Of a stretch of DNA of 64,000 nucleotides, positions 1 through 9,006 are shown in pieces. Positions within the stretch are counted from its first letter, which is position 1; each line of letters begins with the position of its first letter. Below the pieces are notes generated by a model. It was not told the DNA's origin, made no database searches, and saw only the letters and a list, made by a program, of their open reading frames with translations. The position numbers and the translations under genes were made by a program. The stretch comes from Streptomyces sclerotialus. Its GTDB lineage: Bacteria; Actinomycetota; Actinomycetes; Streptomycetales; Streptomycetaceae. Location: assembly GCF_040907265.1 (NCBI RefSeq), contig NZ_JBFOHP010000002.1, positions 4,154,001-4,218,000 of the forward strand. The letters are read 5' to 3'.

Positions 1-167
1 TCGCGAGCCGCCTCCAGCTCGGCCGAGACGGCGTCGGCGCGGTCCGGGCGGACCCGCCGCCACAGGCCGACGACACCCTCCCGTACGCCCTGCCAGGCCT
101 CGGTGGCCATCAGCGTGACGAGTGTCGTGCCGGCGGTGCCCGCCAGCGCCGCGATCTCCGGATCCAT
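1..167 (-). CDS. Conserved hypothetical protein, N-terminal fragment cut by the window edge
   Basis: The reverse strand opens at an ATG at 167 and stays open to the left edge, giving about 55 residues that begin [20 protein letters not shown] and continue into an Arg/Asp-rich stretch ([11 protein letters not shown]). This resembles a small actinobacterial protein of unknown role with a hydrophobic N-terminal segment. The gene is divergent from the phosphoketolase gene, with about 240 bp between the starts. The C-terminus is outside the window, so no function is proposed. Confidence 0.5.
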   Translation of the reverse strand, partial: MDPEIAALAGTAGTTLVTLMATEAWQGVREGVVGLWRRVRPDRADAVSAELEAAR

Positions 168-404
168 GCGCGTTCCCCCTTCGCGTGCGGCGGCCGTCCG
201 CCGCCTCCTGCCCGCACGGTACGTGACCGGCCCTCCTCCCGTGGAGATCCCCGGCGGTCCGCCGGCATTGCTCTTCCGGCCACGGGTACCGCGTACCCCG
301 GCCGATCCTGCGTTGCCGGGTGGCGCCCCGGCTCCCAGCATGGAAAGGGTCGGTTCGACGGGAAAGCCGGAGAAGGCTGGAGAAGGCCGGAGAAGGGTAG
401 ATAC

Positions 405-2825
405 ATGCGGGATGCACCGGGGACCGGGACGGCGGAGAGCGGCGGCGGCCGGGCGGCCGCCCCCCTGTCGGACGAGGACGTGCGGGCGCTGGACGCCCAC
501 TGGCGGGCGGCGAACTACCTCGCGGCGGGCCAGATCTACCTGCTGGACAATCCACTGCTGAGCGAGCCGCTGGCTCCCGAGCACATCAAGCCCCGGCTGC
601 TCGGCCACTGGGGCACCTCGCCCGGGCTCAACCTCGTCTACACCCACCTCAACCGGGTGATCGTCGAGCGCGACCTGGACGCGATGTGCATCTGGGGGCC
701 GGGGCACGGCGGCCCCGCCGTGGTCGCCGGCTCCTGGCTGGAGGGCAGCTACTCGGAGATCTATCCGGACGTCGGCCAGGACGAGGCGGGCATGGCCCGG
801 CTGTTCAAGCAGTTCTCGTTCCCCGGCGGCGTGCCGAGCCACGTGGCGCCCGAGACGCCCGGCTCCATCCACGAGGGCGGTGAGCTGGGGTACTCGCTGG
901 CGCACGCGTACGGCGCCGCCTTCGACAACCCCGGACTGGTCGTGGCCTGTGTCATCGGTGACGGCGAGGCCGAGACCGGGCCGCTGGCCACGTCCTGGCA
1001 CTCGAACAAGTTCCTGGACCCGCAGCACGACGGGGCCGTGCTGCCGATCCTGCACCTGAACGGCTACAAGATCGCCAATCCGACGGTGCTCGCCCGGCTC
1101 CCCGGGGAGGAGCTGGATGCGCTGCTGCGCGGGTACGGCCACGACCCGGTGTACGTCACGGGCGACGACCCGGACACCGTGCACCGCGAGCTGGCCGCCG
1201 CCATGGACCGGTCGCTGGACCGCATCGCCGGCATCCAGCGCGCCGCCCGGGACGGCTCCGCCACAGCCCCGCCCGCCCGGCAGCCCTGGCCCATGATCGT
1301 GCTGCGCACGCCGAAGGGCTGGACCGGGCCGCGCGAGGTCGACGGCAAGCCCGTCGAGGGCACCTGGCGCGCCCACCAGGTCCCGCTGGCCGGCACCCGC
1401 GAGAACCCCGACCACCTGCGCGAACTGGAGCGCTGGATGCGTTCCTACCGCCCCGAGGAGCTCTTCGACGAGCGGGGCGGCCCGCGCGAGCAGGTACTGC
1501 GCTGGGTGCCGAAGGGGGCGCGCCGGCTGGGCGCCAACCCGCACGCCAACGGCGGGCAGCTGACCCGCTCCCTGCCCATGCCGCCGCTCACCGAGTACGC
1601 CGTACCGGTCAAGCAGCCCGGCACCGAGCTGCGCGAGCCGACCAAGGTGCTCGGACAGCTGCTGGAACGGATCATGGCCGACACCGCGGAGAGCCGCAAC
1701 TTCCGTGTGGTGGGCCCGGACGAGACCGCGTCGAACCGGCTGCAGGCGGTGTACGAGGCGTCCGGCAAGAACTGGCAGGACCGGCTGCTGGACACCGACG
1801 AGGACCTGGACCGGCACGGCCGGGTGCTGGAGATCCTCTCCGAACACACCTGCCAGGGCTGGCTGGAGGGCTACCTCCTCACCGGCCGGCACGGCCTCTT
1901 CTCCTGCTACGAAGCGTTCGTGCACATCGTCGACTCGATGGTCAACCAGCACATCAAGTGGCTGAAGGTCACCCGCGACCTGGAGTGGCGGCACCCCATC
2001 CCGTCGCTCAACTACCTGCTCAGCTCGCACGTCTGGCGCCAGGACCACAACGGCTTCTCGCACCAGGACCCGGGCTTCGTGGACCACGTGCTCAACAAGT
2101 ACCCGCCGGCCGTACGGGTCTACCTGCCGCCGGACACCAACACCCTGCTCTCCGTGGCCGATCACGCGCTGCGCAGCCGGGACTACGTCAACGTCATCGT
2201 GGCGGGCAAGCAGCCCACCTTCGACTGGCTGGACATGGACCAGGCCATCGCGCACTGCGCGCGGGGCGCGGGCGTCTGGGACTGGGCGGGCACCGAGCGC
2301 GACGGCGACGAGCCGGACGTGGTGCTGGCCTGCGCCGGCGACGTGCCGACCCAGGAGGTGCTGGCCGCTGCGGCGCTGCTCCGCGAGCACCTGCCCGACC
2401 TGGCCGTACGGGTGGTCAACGTCGTGGACATCGCGCGGCTGCTGCCCAGCGAGGACCATCCGCACGGCATGAAGGACGCCGAGTACGACGCGCTGTTCAC
2501 CCCCGACAAGCCGGTGATCTTCGCGTACCACGGCTACCCGTGGCTGATCCACCGGCTGGCCTACCGCCGTACCGGCCACGCCCACCTGCACGTCCGCGGC
2601 TACAAGGAGCGGGGCACCACGACCACCCCGTTCGACATGGTGGTCATCAACGACCTGGACCGGTACCGGCTGGTCATGGACGTCATCGACCGGGTGCCGG
2701 GGCTCGCCGTGCGGGCCACGGCGCTGCGCCAGGAGATGCAGGACGCGCGCACCCGGCACCATGCGTACATCCGCGAGCGCGGGACGGACATGCCGGAGGT
2801 CGCGGACTGGAAGTGGCCCTACTAG
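405..2825 (+). CDS. xfp: Phosphoketolase (xylulose-5-P / fructose-6-P)
   Basis: An 806-residue thiamine-diphosphate enzyme of the size usual for Xfp/Xpk. It splits xylulose 5-phosphate or fructose 6-phosphate with phosphate to acetyl phosphate and an aldose phosphate. The ThDP motif [19 protein letters not shown] lies near residue 185. The substrate-loop segments [19 protein letters not shown] and [16 protein letters not shown] precede it, and the central [17 protein letters not shown] block is intact. The ATG at 405 is preceded by a GAGAAGG-rich leader. The gene ends tail to tail with the Gfo/Idh gene, sharing four bases of a CTAG. No acetate kinase gene is nearby, so the pathway partner must lie elsewhere. 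Confidence 0.95.
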   Translation: MRDAPGTGTAESGGGRAAAPLSDEDVRALDAHWRAANYLAAGQIYLLDNPLLSEPLAPEHIKPRLLGHWGTSPGLNLVYTHLNRVIVERDLDAMCIWGPGHGGPAVVAGSWLEGSYSEIYPDVGQDEAGMARLFKQFSFPGGVPSHVAPETPGSIHEGGELGYSLAHAYGAAFDNPGLVVACVIGDGEAETGPLATSWHSNKFLDPQHDGAVLPILHLNGYKIANPTVLARLPGEELDALLRGYGHDPVYVTGDDPDTVHRELAAAMDRSLDRIAGIQRAARDGSATAPPARQPWPMIVLRTPKGWTGPREVDGKPVEGTWRAHQVPLAGTRENPDHLRELERWMRSYRPEELFDERGGPREQVLRWVPKGARRLGANPHANGGQLTRSLPMPPLTEYAVPVKQPGTELREPTKVLGQLLERIMADTAESRNFRVVGPDETASNRLQAVYEASGKNWQDRLLDTDEDLDRHGRVLEILSEHTCQGWLEGYLLTGRHGLFSCYEAFVHIVDSMVNQHIKWLKVTRDLEWRHPIPSLNYLLSSHVWRQDHNGFSHQDPGFVDHVLNKYPPAVRVYLPPDTNTLLSVADHALRSRDYVNVIVAGKQPTFDWLDMDQAIAHCARGAGVWDWAGTERDGDEPDVVLACAGDVPTQEVLAAAALLREHLPDLAVRVVNVVDIARLLPSEDHPHGMKDAEYDALFTPDKPVIFAYHGYPWLIHRLAYRRTGHAHLHVRGYKERGTTTTPFDMVVINDLDRYRLVMDVIDRVPGLAVRATALRQEMQDARTRHHAYIRERGTDMPEVADWKWPY

Positions 2826-3940
2826 GGCGCTGTCACACGCTCTCCCGTAGCGGCTGCCCGCTCGATCCCGGCGAGCAGCCGCTGCCTGCGGGCGGCATGC
2901 GCGAAGTCCGGTACGGCGGCGGTGCCTTCGGTGAGGTCGGCGAGGATCTCGGCGTACTGGGCGCCGACGTTGTACGGGGTACGGTCCAGCACGTCACCGA
3001 GCGCCGGGGTGTCGTAGTAGCGGGCCGGTACGGGCAGTTCGGCCAGGCGGGCGGTGTCGCCACGGGCGCCGCGCACCGTGAGCACGGCCTGCTGGAGGTG
3101 GCCGGAGTCGCCCGTGACGACCAGGTCGCCGTCCGTCCCGTTGATCTCCCAGTGGAAGTCGGTGCCGCGCGACAGCCCGCCGCGGAAGTGCACAGACGCC
3201 ACCGCGCCTGAGGTGAGCTGCCCGCTCACCGCGATCTGGTCCGCCGCGGTCATCGGCGCGGGACGCCCCGTGCCCTCCTCGTGCACGGTCCGGCGCCGGG
3301 TCGCGGTCACCGCCGACAGCCCGGTGAACTCGCCCAGCACCATGGCGAACGCGTCGATGGTGTGTCCGAAGGGGACGGTCAGCATGGTGGCCCCGTTCGC
3401 CCGGTCCAGGACGTACTCCACACCCGGCCGGTACTCAGCGCCCCAGCCGCGTCCCGAGGCCACCAGGCTGGTCGAGAGCACCTCCCCCACGTACCCGTCG
3501 GCGACCAGGTCACGGAGGTACCGGACCGCGGGCGAGGTGCGCGCCTGCAGCCCGGTGAAGGTCCGCACGCCCGCGGCCGCCGCGGCCGCCGCCAGTTCCT
3601 CCGCCTCCGCCACACCGTTGCCCAGCGGCCATTCGCACAGCACGGCCTTGCCGGCCCGGACCGCGGCCAGTACGGCCTCGCGGTGCAGCGGCACCTTCAC
3701 ACTGACCACCACCAGGTCCACCTCGTCGCTGCGGACCAGCTCTTCCGCGCTTCCGAAGGCGAGCGGGACGCCGTACTTCTCACCGGCCGCCCGCGCCGAA
3801 GCCGCGCTGCTCGCCGACAGGGCGCGTACCTCGAAGCCGGGAAGACGGCGGAGCGCGGGCAGATGGGCCTGCGCCGCCCAGCCGCCGCGCGCGGAGAGAC
3901 CGATGATGCCGACACGGACCGGTGCGGTGGGATTCGTCAT
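2822..3940 (-). CDS. Gfo/Idh/MocA-family NAD(P)-binding protein with altered EKP motif
   Basis: A 372-residue protein beginning [20 protein letters not shown]. The N-terminal Rossmann fold and C-terminal alpha/beta domain ([22 protein letters not shown] region, in frame) are typical of glucose-fructose oxidoreductase/inositol dehydrogenase relatives. In most active members the fold is followed by an EKP motif whose lysine is catalytic; here the segment reads CEWPLG, so lysine is replaced by tryptophan. That leaves open either an unusual catalyst or a non-catalytic sugar/NAD sensor, as in Gal80-like proteins. It is divergent from an HxlR regulator across 63 bp containing a perfect dyad. Start chosen at the ATG nearest that promoter; the frame stays open further upstream. 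Confidence 0.85.
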   Translation of the reverse strand: MTNPTAPVRVGIIGLSARGGWAAQAHLPALRRLPGFEVRALSASSAASARAAGEKYGVPLAFGSAEELVRSDEVDLVVVSVKVPLHREAVLAAVRAGKAVLCEWPLGNGVAEAEELAAAAAAAGVRTFTGLQARTSPAVRYLRDLVADGYVGEVLSTSLVASGRGWGAEYRPGVEYVLDRANGATMLTVPFGHTIDAFAMVLGEFTGLSAVTATRRRTVHEEGTGRPAPMTAADQIAVSGQLTSGAVASVHFRGGLSRGTDFHWEINGTDGDLVVTGDSGHLQQAVLTVRGARGDTARLAELPVPARYYDTPALGDVLDRTPYNVGAQYAEILADLTEGTAAVPDFAHAARRQRLLAGIERAAATGERVTAP

Positions 3941-3974
3941 GGCGGGGACGCTAGGCGAAGGACCCTGATAACCC

Positions 3975-3988
3975 GCAAGGGACCTTGC
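3975..3988. promoter_or_regulatory. Candidate HxlR operator (perfect 6-2-6 dyad)
   Basis: GCAAGGGACCTTGC is a perfect inverted repeat (GCAAGG, GA, CCTTGC) in the 63-bp gap between the divergent Gfo/Idh and HxlR genes, 16 bp before the HxlR start. Position and symmetry fit autoregulation and control of the neighbour by the HxlR protein; this is inferred. Confidence 0.5.
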
Positions 3989-4003
3989 TATCTTCTGGGA
4001 ACC

Positions 4004-4396
4004 ATGACTGCACAGCGAGGGATTCACCCGAGTACGGACCAGGCTTCGCGGCACGACATCTACGCGCTGCTCTGCCCCGGCCGGGCCGTCTACGAACTGC
4101 TCGCCAACAAGTGGACGGGGCTGGCGGTCACCGCGCTGGAGGACGGCCCGCGCCGCTTCGGTGAGCTGCGCCGCAAGCTGGAGGGCGTGAGCCCGAAGGT
4201 GCTCACCCAGACGCTGCGCCGGCTGGAGGCCCACGGCCTGGTCAGCCGGACCGTCCACGCGGAGGTCCCGCCCCGCGTGGAGTACGAGCTCACCGAGCTG
4301 GGCCGCGGCGCGCTGGAACCGCTGGCCCATCTGCGGAGGTGGGTACGCGCCAACACCGGCAGCTTCGCTGTGGAGCCGCCGGTGCCGGGCGCGTGA
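4004..4396 (+). CDS. HxlR-family winged-helix transcriptional regulator
   Basis: A 130-residue protein with a single HxlR winged helix. CPGRAVYELLANKWT is followed by RRFGELRRKLEGVSPKVL as the recognition region and LVSRTVHAEVPPRVEYELT as the wing. Family members bind DNA as dimers and often control the divergent gene, here the Gfo/Idh protein. The ATG at 4004 follows a GGGAACC leader with only a weak Shine-Dalgarno. Its inducer cannot be told from sequence. Confidence 0.9.
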   Translation: MTAQRGIHPSTDQASRHDIYALLCPGRAVYELLANKWTGLAVTALEDGPRRFGELRRKLEGVSPKVLTQTLRRLEAHGLVSRTVHAEVPPRVEYELTELGRGALEPLAHLRRWVRANTGSFAVEPPVPGA

Positions 4397-4430
4397 CCGG
4401 CAGGACAGGGACCGGTCGCGCGGCGGGCGG

Positions 4431-4465
4431 GGCGGGCGCCGGACCGCAGTCCTCCGGCGCCCGCC
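4431..4465. terminator. Hairpin between convergent hxlR-like and metallochaperone genes
   Basis: A perfect 13-bp GC-rich stem (4431-4443 with 4453-4465) and a 9-nt loop sit between two convergent genes, so the hairpin could serve both strands. There is no T-run, as is usual in Streptomyces. Confidence 0.65.
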
Positions 4466-4525
4466 GCCACCCGGGTTTCGGGAATGCCCGACGAGGGCTG
4501 CCAGGCCCGCCGGACATCCCCGGGT

Positions 4526-5752
4526 CTAGGCCACCTGGACGGTGAGGTCCCAGGCGGGGAAAGGGTCGTCGTACGCGGCCCAGGCCGCCGGGCCGTCGGC
4601 CAGTTCACCGGCGGTGAGCAGGGCGTCGGCCAGCGCCTCGCGCAGTGCGTCGGCCCGCAGGCCGGTGCCGATGAAGACCAGTTCCTGGCCCTGTACGGCG
4701 GTCCGGTCACCGGCTCCGTGCTCGTCGGGGTGGCCGTGGCCGTGTTCCTGGTCGTGCCCGTGGTCGTGGTCGTGGACGCCCGTCGGTTCGAACCGGGCCA
4801 CCGCGCCCGCCTGGGACCACAGCCCGGTGACGTCGGGCCGGGTGGCGAGCGTGAAGAAACCCTTGGACCGCAGGACGGTGCCGTACGTGCCGGCGTCGAG
4901 CGGTCCGGTGATCAGGTCCCACAGCCGCCCGGGGTGGAAGGGCCGCGGGTCGCGCAGCACCACGGACGAGATGCCGTACTCCTCCGTCTCCGGCACATGG
5001 TCGCCGTTGAGTTCGGCCACCCAGCCCGGCGCCTGCTCGGCCCTGGCCAGGTCGAAGAGCCCGGTGCCGACGATCTCGGCGACCGGGATGTCGCCGCGTA
5101 CGGTGCGCAGCACGCGTGCCGCCGGGTTGAGCCGCCGCAGCGTGGCCTCCAGCCGGTCCGCCTCCTCGCTCGACACCAGGTCGGTCTTGTTGAGCAGGAT
5201 CACGTCGGCGAACTCGACCTGGTCGACGAGCAGGTCGCTGACGGTCCGCTCGTCGTCCTCGACCGGTGCCAGGCCGCGCTCGACGAGATCGTCACCGCGG
5301 CCGAGTTCGTCGTCGAAGTTCACCGCGTCCACGACGGTGACCATCGTGTCCAGGCGGGCGATGTCGGTGAGGGAGGCGCCGTCGTCGCGGGCGAAGGCGA
5401 AGGTGGCGGCGACCGGCATCGGCTCGGAGATGCCGCTGGACTCGATGAGCAGGTGGTCGAAGCGGCCGGCCCGGGCCAGCCGTTCGACCTCTTCGAGCAG
5501 GTCGTCGCGGAGCGTGCAGCAGATGCAGCCGTTGGTCATCTCGACCAGCCGCTCCTCGGTGCGGGAGAGCGCGGCGCCGTCCCGTACGAGCGAGGCATCG
5601 ATGTTGATCTCGCTCATGTCGTTGACGATGACCGCGACGCGCAGTCCTTCGCGGTTGCCGAGCACGTGGTTGAGGAGGGTGGTCTTGCCGGCGCCGAGGA
5701 AACCGGAGAGCACGGTGACCGGCAGCCGGCCTTCGGGCGGCGTGTGGTGCAT
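4526..5752 (-). CDS. COG0523 G3E GTPase, zinc metallochaperone (CobW/YciC/ZagA type)
   Basis: A 408-residue G3E-family GTPase. The Walker A motif GFLGAGKTT is at residues 17-25 and the family metal site CICC at residues 76-79; the guanine-specificity motif NKTD follows later. A His/Asp-rich insert (HDHDHGHDQEHGHGHPDEHG) precedes the C-terminal CobW_C domain. Such proteins deliver zinc to client enzymes when zinc is scarce. The ATG at 5752 is preferred over an in-frame ATG at 5779 because the latter lies inside a Zur-like box, which would then sit 18 bp upstream of the chosen start. The gene converges on the HxlR gene. Confidence 0.9.
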   Translation of the reverse strand: MHHTPPEGRLPVTVLSGFLGAGKTTLLNHVLGNREGLRVAVIVNDMSEINIDASLVRDGAALSRTEERLVEMTNGCICCTLRDDLLEEVERLARAGRFDHLLIESSGISEPMPVAATFAFARDDGASLTDIARLDTMVTVVDAVNFDDELGRGDDLVERGLAPVEDDERTVSDLLVDQVEFADVILLNKTDLVSSEEADRLEATLRRLNPAARVLRTVRGDIPVAEIVGTGLFDLARAEQAPGWVAELNGDHVPETEEYGISSVVLRDPRPFHPGRLWDLITGPLDAGTYGTVLRSKGFFTLATRPDVTGLWSQAGAVARFEPTGVHDHDHGHDQEHGHGHPDEHGAGDRTAVQGQELVFIGTGLRADALREALADALLTAGELADGPAAWAAYDDPFPAWDLTVQVA

Positions 5753-5767
5753 ACCGAGACCGTAGCA

Positions 5768-5786
5768 GTTGATAATCATGTTCAAC
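5768..5786. promoter_or_regulatory. Zur-like box upstream of the zinc metallochaperone
   Basis: GTTGATAATCATGTTCAAC has inverted GTTGA/TCAAC ends. Its core TGATAATCATGTTCA (5770-5784) differs from the actinobacterial Zur consensus TGAAAATGATTTTCA at only three positions. It stands just upstream of the chosen metallochaperone start. COG0523 genes are classical Zur targets, so zinc-repressed expression is inferred. Confidence 0.75.
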
Positions 5787-5988
5787 AAGGGGCCCGGAGA
5801 ACTCCGCGGAACCGGTGCCAGGGCACGGGCGGGCCCAGCGGCGCACCGGGTACATACACGCATTCAAAACTTCGCCCGTACGCGGAAGTTGCTCGCCGGT
5901 AGGAAGCGGATAGGGTGCTTCCGATCTTCGCTTCTCCTGCGCCCGCAGGGCCTGTTTGCGATGCCGCGACCGCCCGAGGACCCGTTTG

Positions 5989-7608
5989 ATGACAGCTCAG
6001 ACACCTGCCCGCCCGCAGCCGGCGCGCTCGCCCCTGGCGGCGGCGCTGTACGCGCTCCTCGCCGGCCTCGTCGTGACCGGCGCCGCGGTCCTGTGGGCGG
6101 CGCTCGCCGGGCCCGCCTGGCTGGCGTGGGGCAGCGGCGCGGTCGCGGTGGTGCTGAGCGTGCTGACGGCCCTCGCGGTGTACGCCTTCCGCACCGCCGC
6201 CCGGCACCGCGCCCGGCTCGCGGACATGGAGGCCGCGGCGGACCGGCTCGCGGACGAGACGCTGCCCGCGCTGGTGGCCCGGCTGCGCGACGGCGCCTCG
6301 GTGGACACCGCGCTCGGCCACACCGTGATGCCGGAGGCCACGGCGCACCGCCGCATCGTGGAGACGCTGGCCACCGAGGTCGGCCGCGGTGAGCGGATGC
6401 GCACCGCGGCGATGTCCGCCTGCGCCAACGCCGCCGGCCGGGTCCAGGCGCTGGCCACCAGCATGCTCGCCGACCTGCGCGAGATGGAGCACCGGCACGG
6501 TGAAGAGGTCCTCGGCGACCTGCTGAAGCTGGACCACAGCACCGCGCAGGCGGGCCGGCTCGCCGACAGCATCGCCGTACTGACCGGCGCCCGCTCCGGC
6601 CGCCGCTGGACCAAACCGATCTCCATGGAGAGCATCCTGCGCGGCGCCATGGGCCGGATCAGCGCGTACCGCCGGGTGCGGCTGCACAGCAGCAGCACGG
6701 CGGCGGTCGCCGGGCACGCGGCCGAGGGCGTGATGCACGCACTCGCCGAGATCATGGACAACGCCACGTCCTTCTCGCCGCCCACCTCGACGGTGCACGT
6801 GTACGTCGAGGAGACCCAGGCCGGCGTCGTGGTCAGCGTCGAGGACAGCGGACTGGTCATGACCGAGACGGCGCTGCGCCGCGCCGAGGCGGCGGTGTCC
6901 GCGAAGACGCTGGACCTGATGTCGCTGTCCGGCACCCGGCTCGGCCTCGCGGTCGTCGGCTGCCTGGCCGGCAAGCACGGCCTGACGGTCTCCTTCCGGC
7001 CCTCGGCACGCGGCGGTACGGGCGTCGTCGTACTGATCCCGCAGCAGCTGATCACCCAGCAGCCGGCGCGCACGCCGGCCGGCCGCCGGGCCGACGTCCG
7101 CGAAGCACCCGCCGAGGGCCTGCGCGCGGCGCACGACCGGCAGGACCGCGAGGTGCACGAGCGCGTCGTGCCCGAACTGCCCGCCGCCCGCGAGCGCGGC
7201 ACCGCCCCCGGTAGCCGTACCGCGCGGGCGGCCACCGACGACCACCCCACCGTCCCCGACCGGGACGCGGGCACCGCACGCGACGGGGGCGCGGCGCGGG
7301 GCCCGGACGACCCGCACGGCCGGAGCGCCTCCCAGGACCGGGAAGCGCCGGACGTGCCCGCGCCGCGCGGGGCCGGTACGCCGCCCGCGACGGAGTACGG
7401 ACCGAGCGGGCTGCCCAAGCGGCGGCGCGGCCAGACCCTGGCCGGCGCGCCGATCCCGCAGGCCCCGCAGGCCACCGGACGCACCCGCAGCCGCTCCCAC
7501 GAGGAGTCCGCGGCGCGCCTGCGCTCCTTCCGCCGGGCCGTGCAGGGCGAGGCCCCGCACGCGCGGCCCACCACCCCCGAAGAAGCCCCGAAGGACGATC
7601 CCCGATGA
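5989..7608 (+). CDS. cvnA: Conservon sensor-like ATPase (CvnA)
   Basis: A 539-residue membrane protein. Two hydrophobic segments (residues about 15-60) precede a cytoplasmic region ending in a histidine-kinase-like ATPase, with N-box EIMDNATSFSPP, G1 VEDSGLVM and GLAVVGCLAGKHG. The C-terminal 180 residues are Arg/Pro/Ala-rich and probably disordered. Conservon CvnA proteins act with CvnB, C and D as a membrane-associated signalling complex compared with eukaryotic G-protein-coupled systems. The ATG at 5989 has GAGGA eight bases upstream. The gene overlaps cvnB by four bases (ATGA). The signal sensed is unknown. Confidence 0.92.
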   Translation: MTAQTPARPQPARSPLAAALYALLAGLVVTGAAVLWAALAGPAWLAWGSGAVAVVLSVLTALAVYAFRTAARHRARLADMEAAADRLADETLPALVARLRDGASVDTALGHTVMPEATAHRRIVETLATEVGRGERMRTAAMSACANAAGRVQALATSMLADLREMEHRHGEEVLGDLLKLDHSTAQAGRLADSIAVLTGARSGRRWTKPISMESILRGAMGRISAYRRVRLHSSSTAAVAGHAAEGVMHALAEIMDNATSFSPPTSTVHVYVEETQAGVVVSVEDSGLVMTETALRRAEAAVSAKTLDLMSLSGTRLGLAVVGCLAGKHGLTVSFRPSARGGTGVVVLIPQQLITQQPARTPAGRRADVREAPAEGLRAAHDRQDREVHERVVPELPAARERGTAPGSRTARAATDDHPTVPDRDAGTARDGGAARGPDDPHGRSASQDREAPDVPAPRGAGTPPATEYGPSGLPKRRRGQTLAGAPIPQAPQATGRTRSRSHEESAARLRSFRRAVQGEAPHARPTTPEEAPKDDPR

Positions 7609-8024
7609 ACACGACCGACAACCGCCTGGACTGGATGCTGGAGAACCTCCTGCAGAAGACGCCGGGCGCCCGGCACGCGCTGGTGCTGTCCCGTGACGGC
7701 CTGAAGCTGTGCCACTCCAAGGAGCTCAGCGTCGACCAGGCCGACCAGCTGGCGGCCATCGCCTCCGGCATCCAGTCGCTGTCGCACGGCGCGTCCGTGG
7801 AGTTCGGTGACGGCAGCGGCGGGGTGCGGCAGGCGATGACCGAGTTCCATGGCGGCATCCTGTTCATCGTCGAGGCGGGGCACGGCGCGCACCTGGCCGT
7901 GGTCGCCGTCGAGGACGCCGACGTCGGTGTGATCGGCTTCAACATGAACGAACTGGTCGAGCAGATCGGCGAGTACCTCAGTGCCGCGCCCCGTGACGCG
8001 GGCCTACCGGGCCGGCCGGCATGA
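7605..8024 (+). CDS. cvnB: Roadblock/LC7 domain protein (CvnB)
   Basis: A 139-residue single-domain Roadblock/LC7 protein, beginning MNTTDNRLDWMLENLLQK. It includes the family core GARHALVLSRDGLKLCHS and ends with a hydrophobic beta-helix region (LFIVEAGHGAHLAVVAVED). Roadblock proteins dimerise and serve as platforms or GAP-like partners of small GTPases such as CvnD. It overlaps cvnA and cvnC by four bases at each end, so the operon is translationally coupled. Confidence 0.93.
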   Translation: MNTTDNRLDWMLENLLQKTPGARHALVLSRDGLKLCHSKELSVDQADQLAAIASGIQSLSHGASVEFGDGSGGVRQAMTEFHGGILFIVEAGHGAHLAVVAVEDADVGVIGFNMNELVEQIGEYLSAAPRDAGLPGRPA

Positions 8025-8374
8025 GCCCGCTGGGCCCGGACGACGACCCGGACCGCCTCTACACCGTCACCGGCGGCCGCAGCCGGGCCGCCGGGAGCGG
8101 CTTCGACCTGGTCACGCTGATCGTGGCGGAGTGCGAGCCGGCGCCCGGGATGCAGTCCGAGCACGTCCGCATCCTGGAGCTGGCCCGGCGCCCGACCGCG
8201 GTCGTCGAGCTGTCGGCGGCGCTGCGGCTGCCGGTGAGCGTCGTACGGATCCTGCTGACCGATCTGCTCGACACGGGCCGGATCACCGCCCGTCATCCGC
8301 GCGCGGCCGCCCGGGCCGAGCTGCCCGAACCCGACCTGCTGAAGGAGGTGCTCGATGCACTCCACCGCCTGTGA
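8021..8374 (+). CDS. cvnC: DUF742 protein (CvnC)
   Basis: A 117-residue DUF742 protein with the family opening LYTVTGGRSRA, then VTLIVAECEP and a predicted winged-helix-like core (EHVRILELARRPTAVVELSA and LPVSVVRILLTDLLDTGRI). CvnC is the third conservon component. It overlaps cvnB by four bases and the start of cvnD by 20 bases. Its molecular role is unknown; the helix-turn-helix resemblance is a fold prediction. Confidence 0.92.
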   Translation: MSPLGPDDDPDRLYTVTGGRSRAAGSGFDLVTLIVAECEPAPGMQSEHVRILELARRPTAVVELSAALRLPVSVVRILLTDLLDTGRITARHPRAAARAELPEPDLLKEVLDALHRL

Positions 8375-8984
8375 CGACGCGGCCGACGCCGCTGTGGACG
8401 AGAGCGTACGGGCCCCGCTGCACCAGTCCGCCGACAACGGCCTGAAGATCGTGATCGTCGGCGGCTTCGGCGTCGGCAAGACCACCATGGTCCGCTCGGT
8501 CAGCGAGATCCGTCCCCTCAACACCGAGGAGACGATGACCCAGGCGGGCGTCGGCGTGGACGATCCGGCCGGCGTCGAGGGCAAGTCGACGACCACCGTC
8601 GCCTTCGACTTCGGCCGCATCACGATCAACGAGCGCAACGTCCTGTACCTCTTCGGCGCCCCCGGCCAGGAACGCTTCTGGTTCCTGTGGGACCGGCTCT
8701 TCGCCGGGACACTGGGCGCCGTGGTGCTCGTCGACACCCGGCGGCTGCACGACTCCTGGTACGCGATCGACCGCCTGGAGGCCCACGGGATGCCGTTCGT
8801 CGTCGCCCACAACGACTTCGGCGGCGAGCACCACACCCTGGAGCAGATACGGGACGCGCTGGACCTCTCCCCCGGCGTGCCGCTGATCTCCTGCGACGCC
8901 CGTGACCGGGAGTCCAGCAAGCAGGTGCTGATCTCCCTCGTCCGCCACCTGTACGCGCTCGCCGCCCAGGGCCCCAGCGCATGA
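8355..8984 (+). CDS. cvnD: Conservon small GTPase (CvnD)
   Basis: A 209-residue Ras-like/MglA-related ATP/GTP-binding protein. The P-loop GGFGVGKTT is near residues 34-42, and the G3-type motif (LFGAPGQERF) replaces DxxG with APGQ. The G4 position reads VVAHNDFGG rather than NKxD, a degeneracy typical of conservon proteins that makes guanine specificity uncertain. CvnD probably cycles between nucleotide states under CvnA/CvnB control. It is followed 22 bp later by the P450 gene on the same strand. Confidence 0.93.
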   Translation: MHSTACDDAADAAVDESVRAPLHQSADNGLKIVIVGGFGVGKTTMVRSVSEIRPLNTEETMTQAGVGVDDPAGVEGKSTTTVAFDFGRITINERNVLYLFGAPGQERFWFLWDRLFAGTLGAVVLVDTRRLHDSWYAIDRLEAHGMPFVVAHNDFGGEHHTLEQIRDALDLSPGVPLISCDARDRESSKQVLISLVRHLYALAAQGPSA

Positions 8985-9006
8985 CCCGAGTTCAGGAAGG
9001 TGCTCC

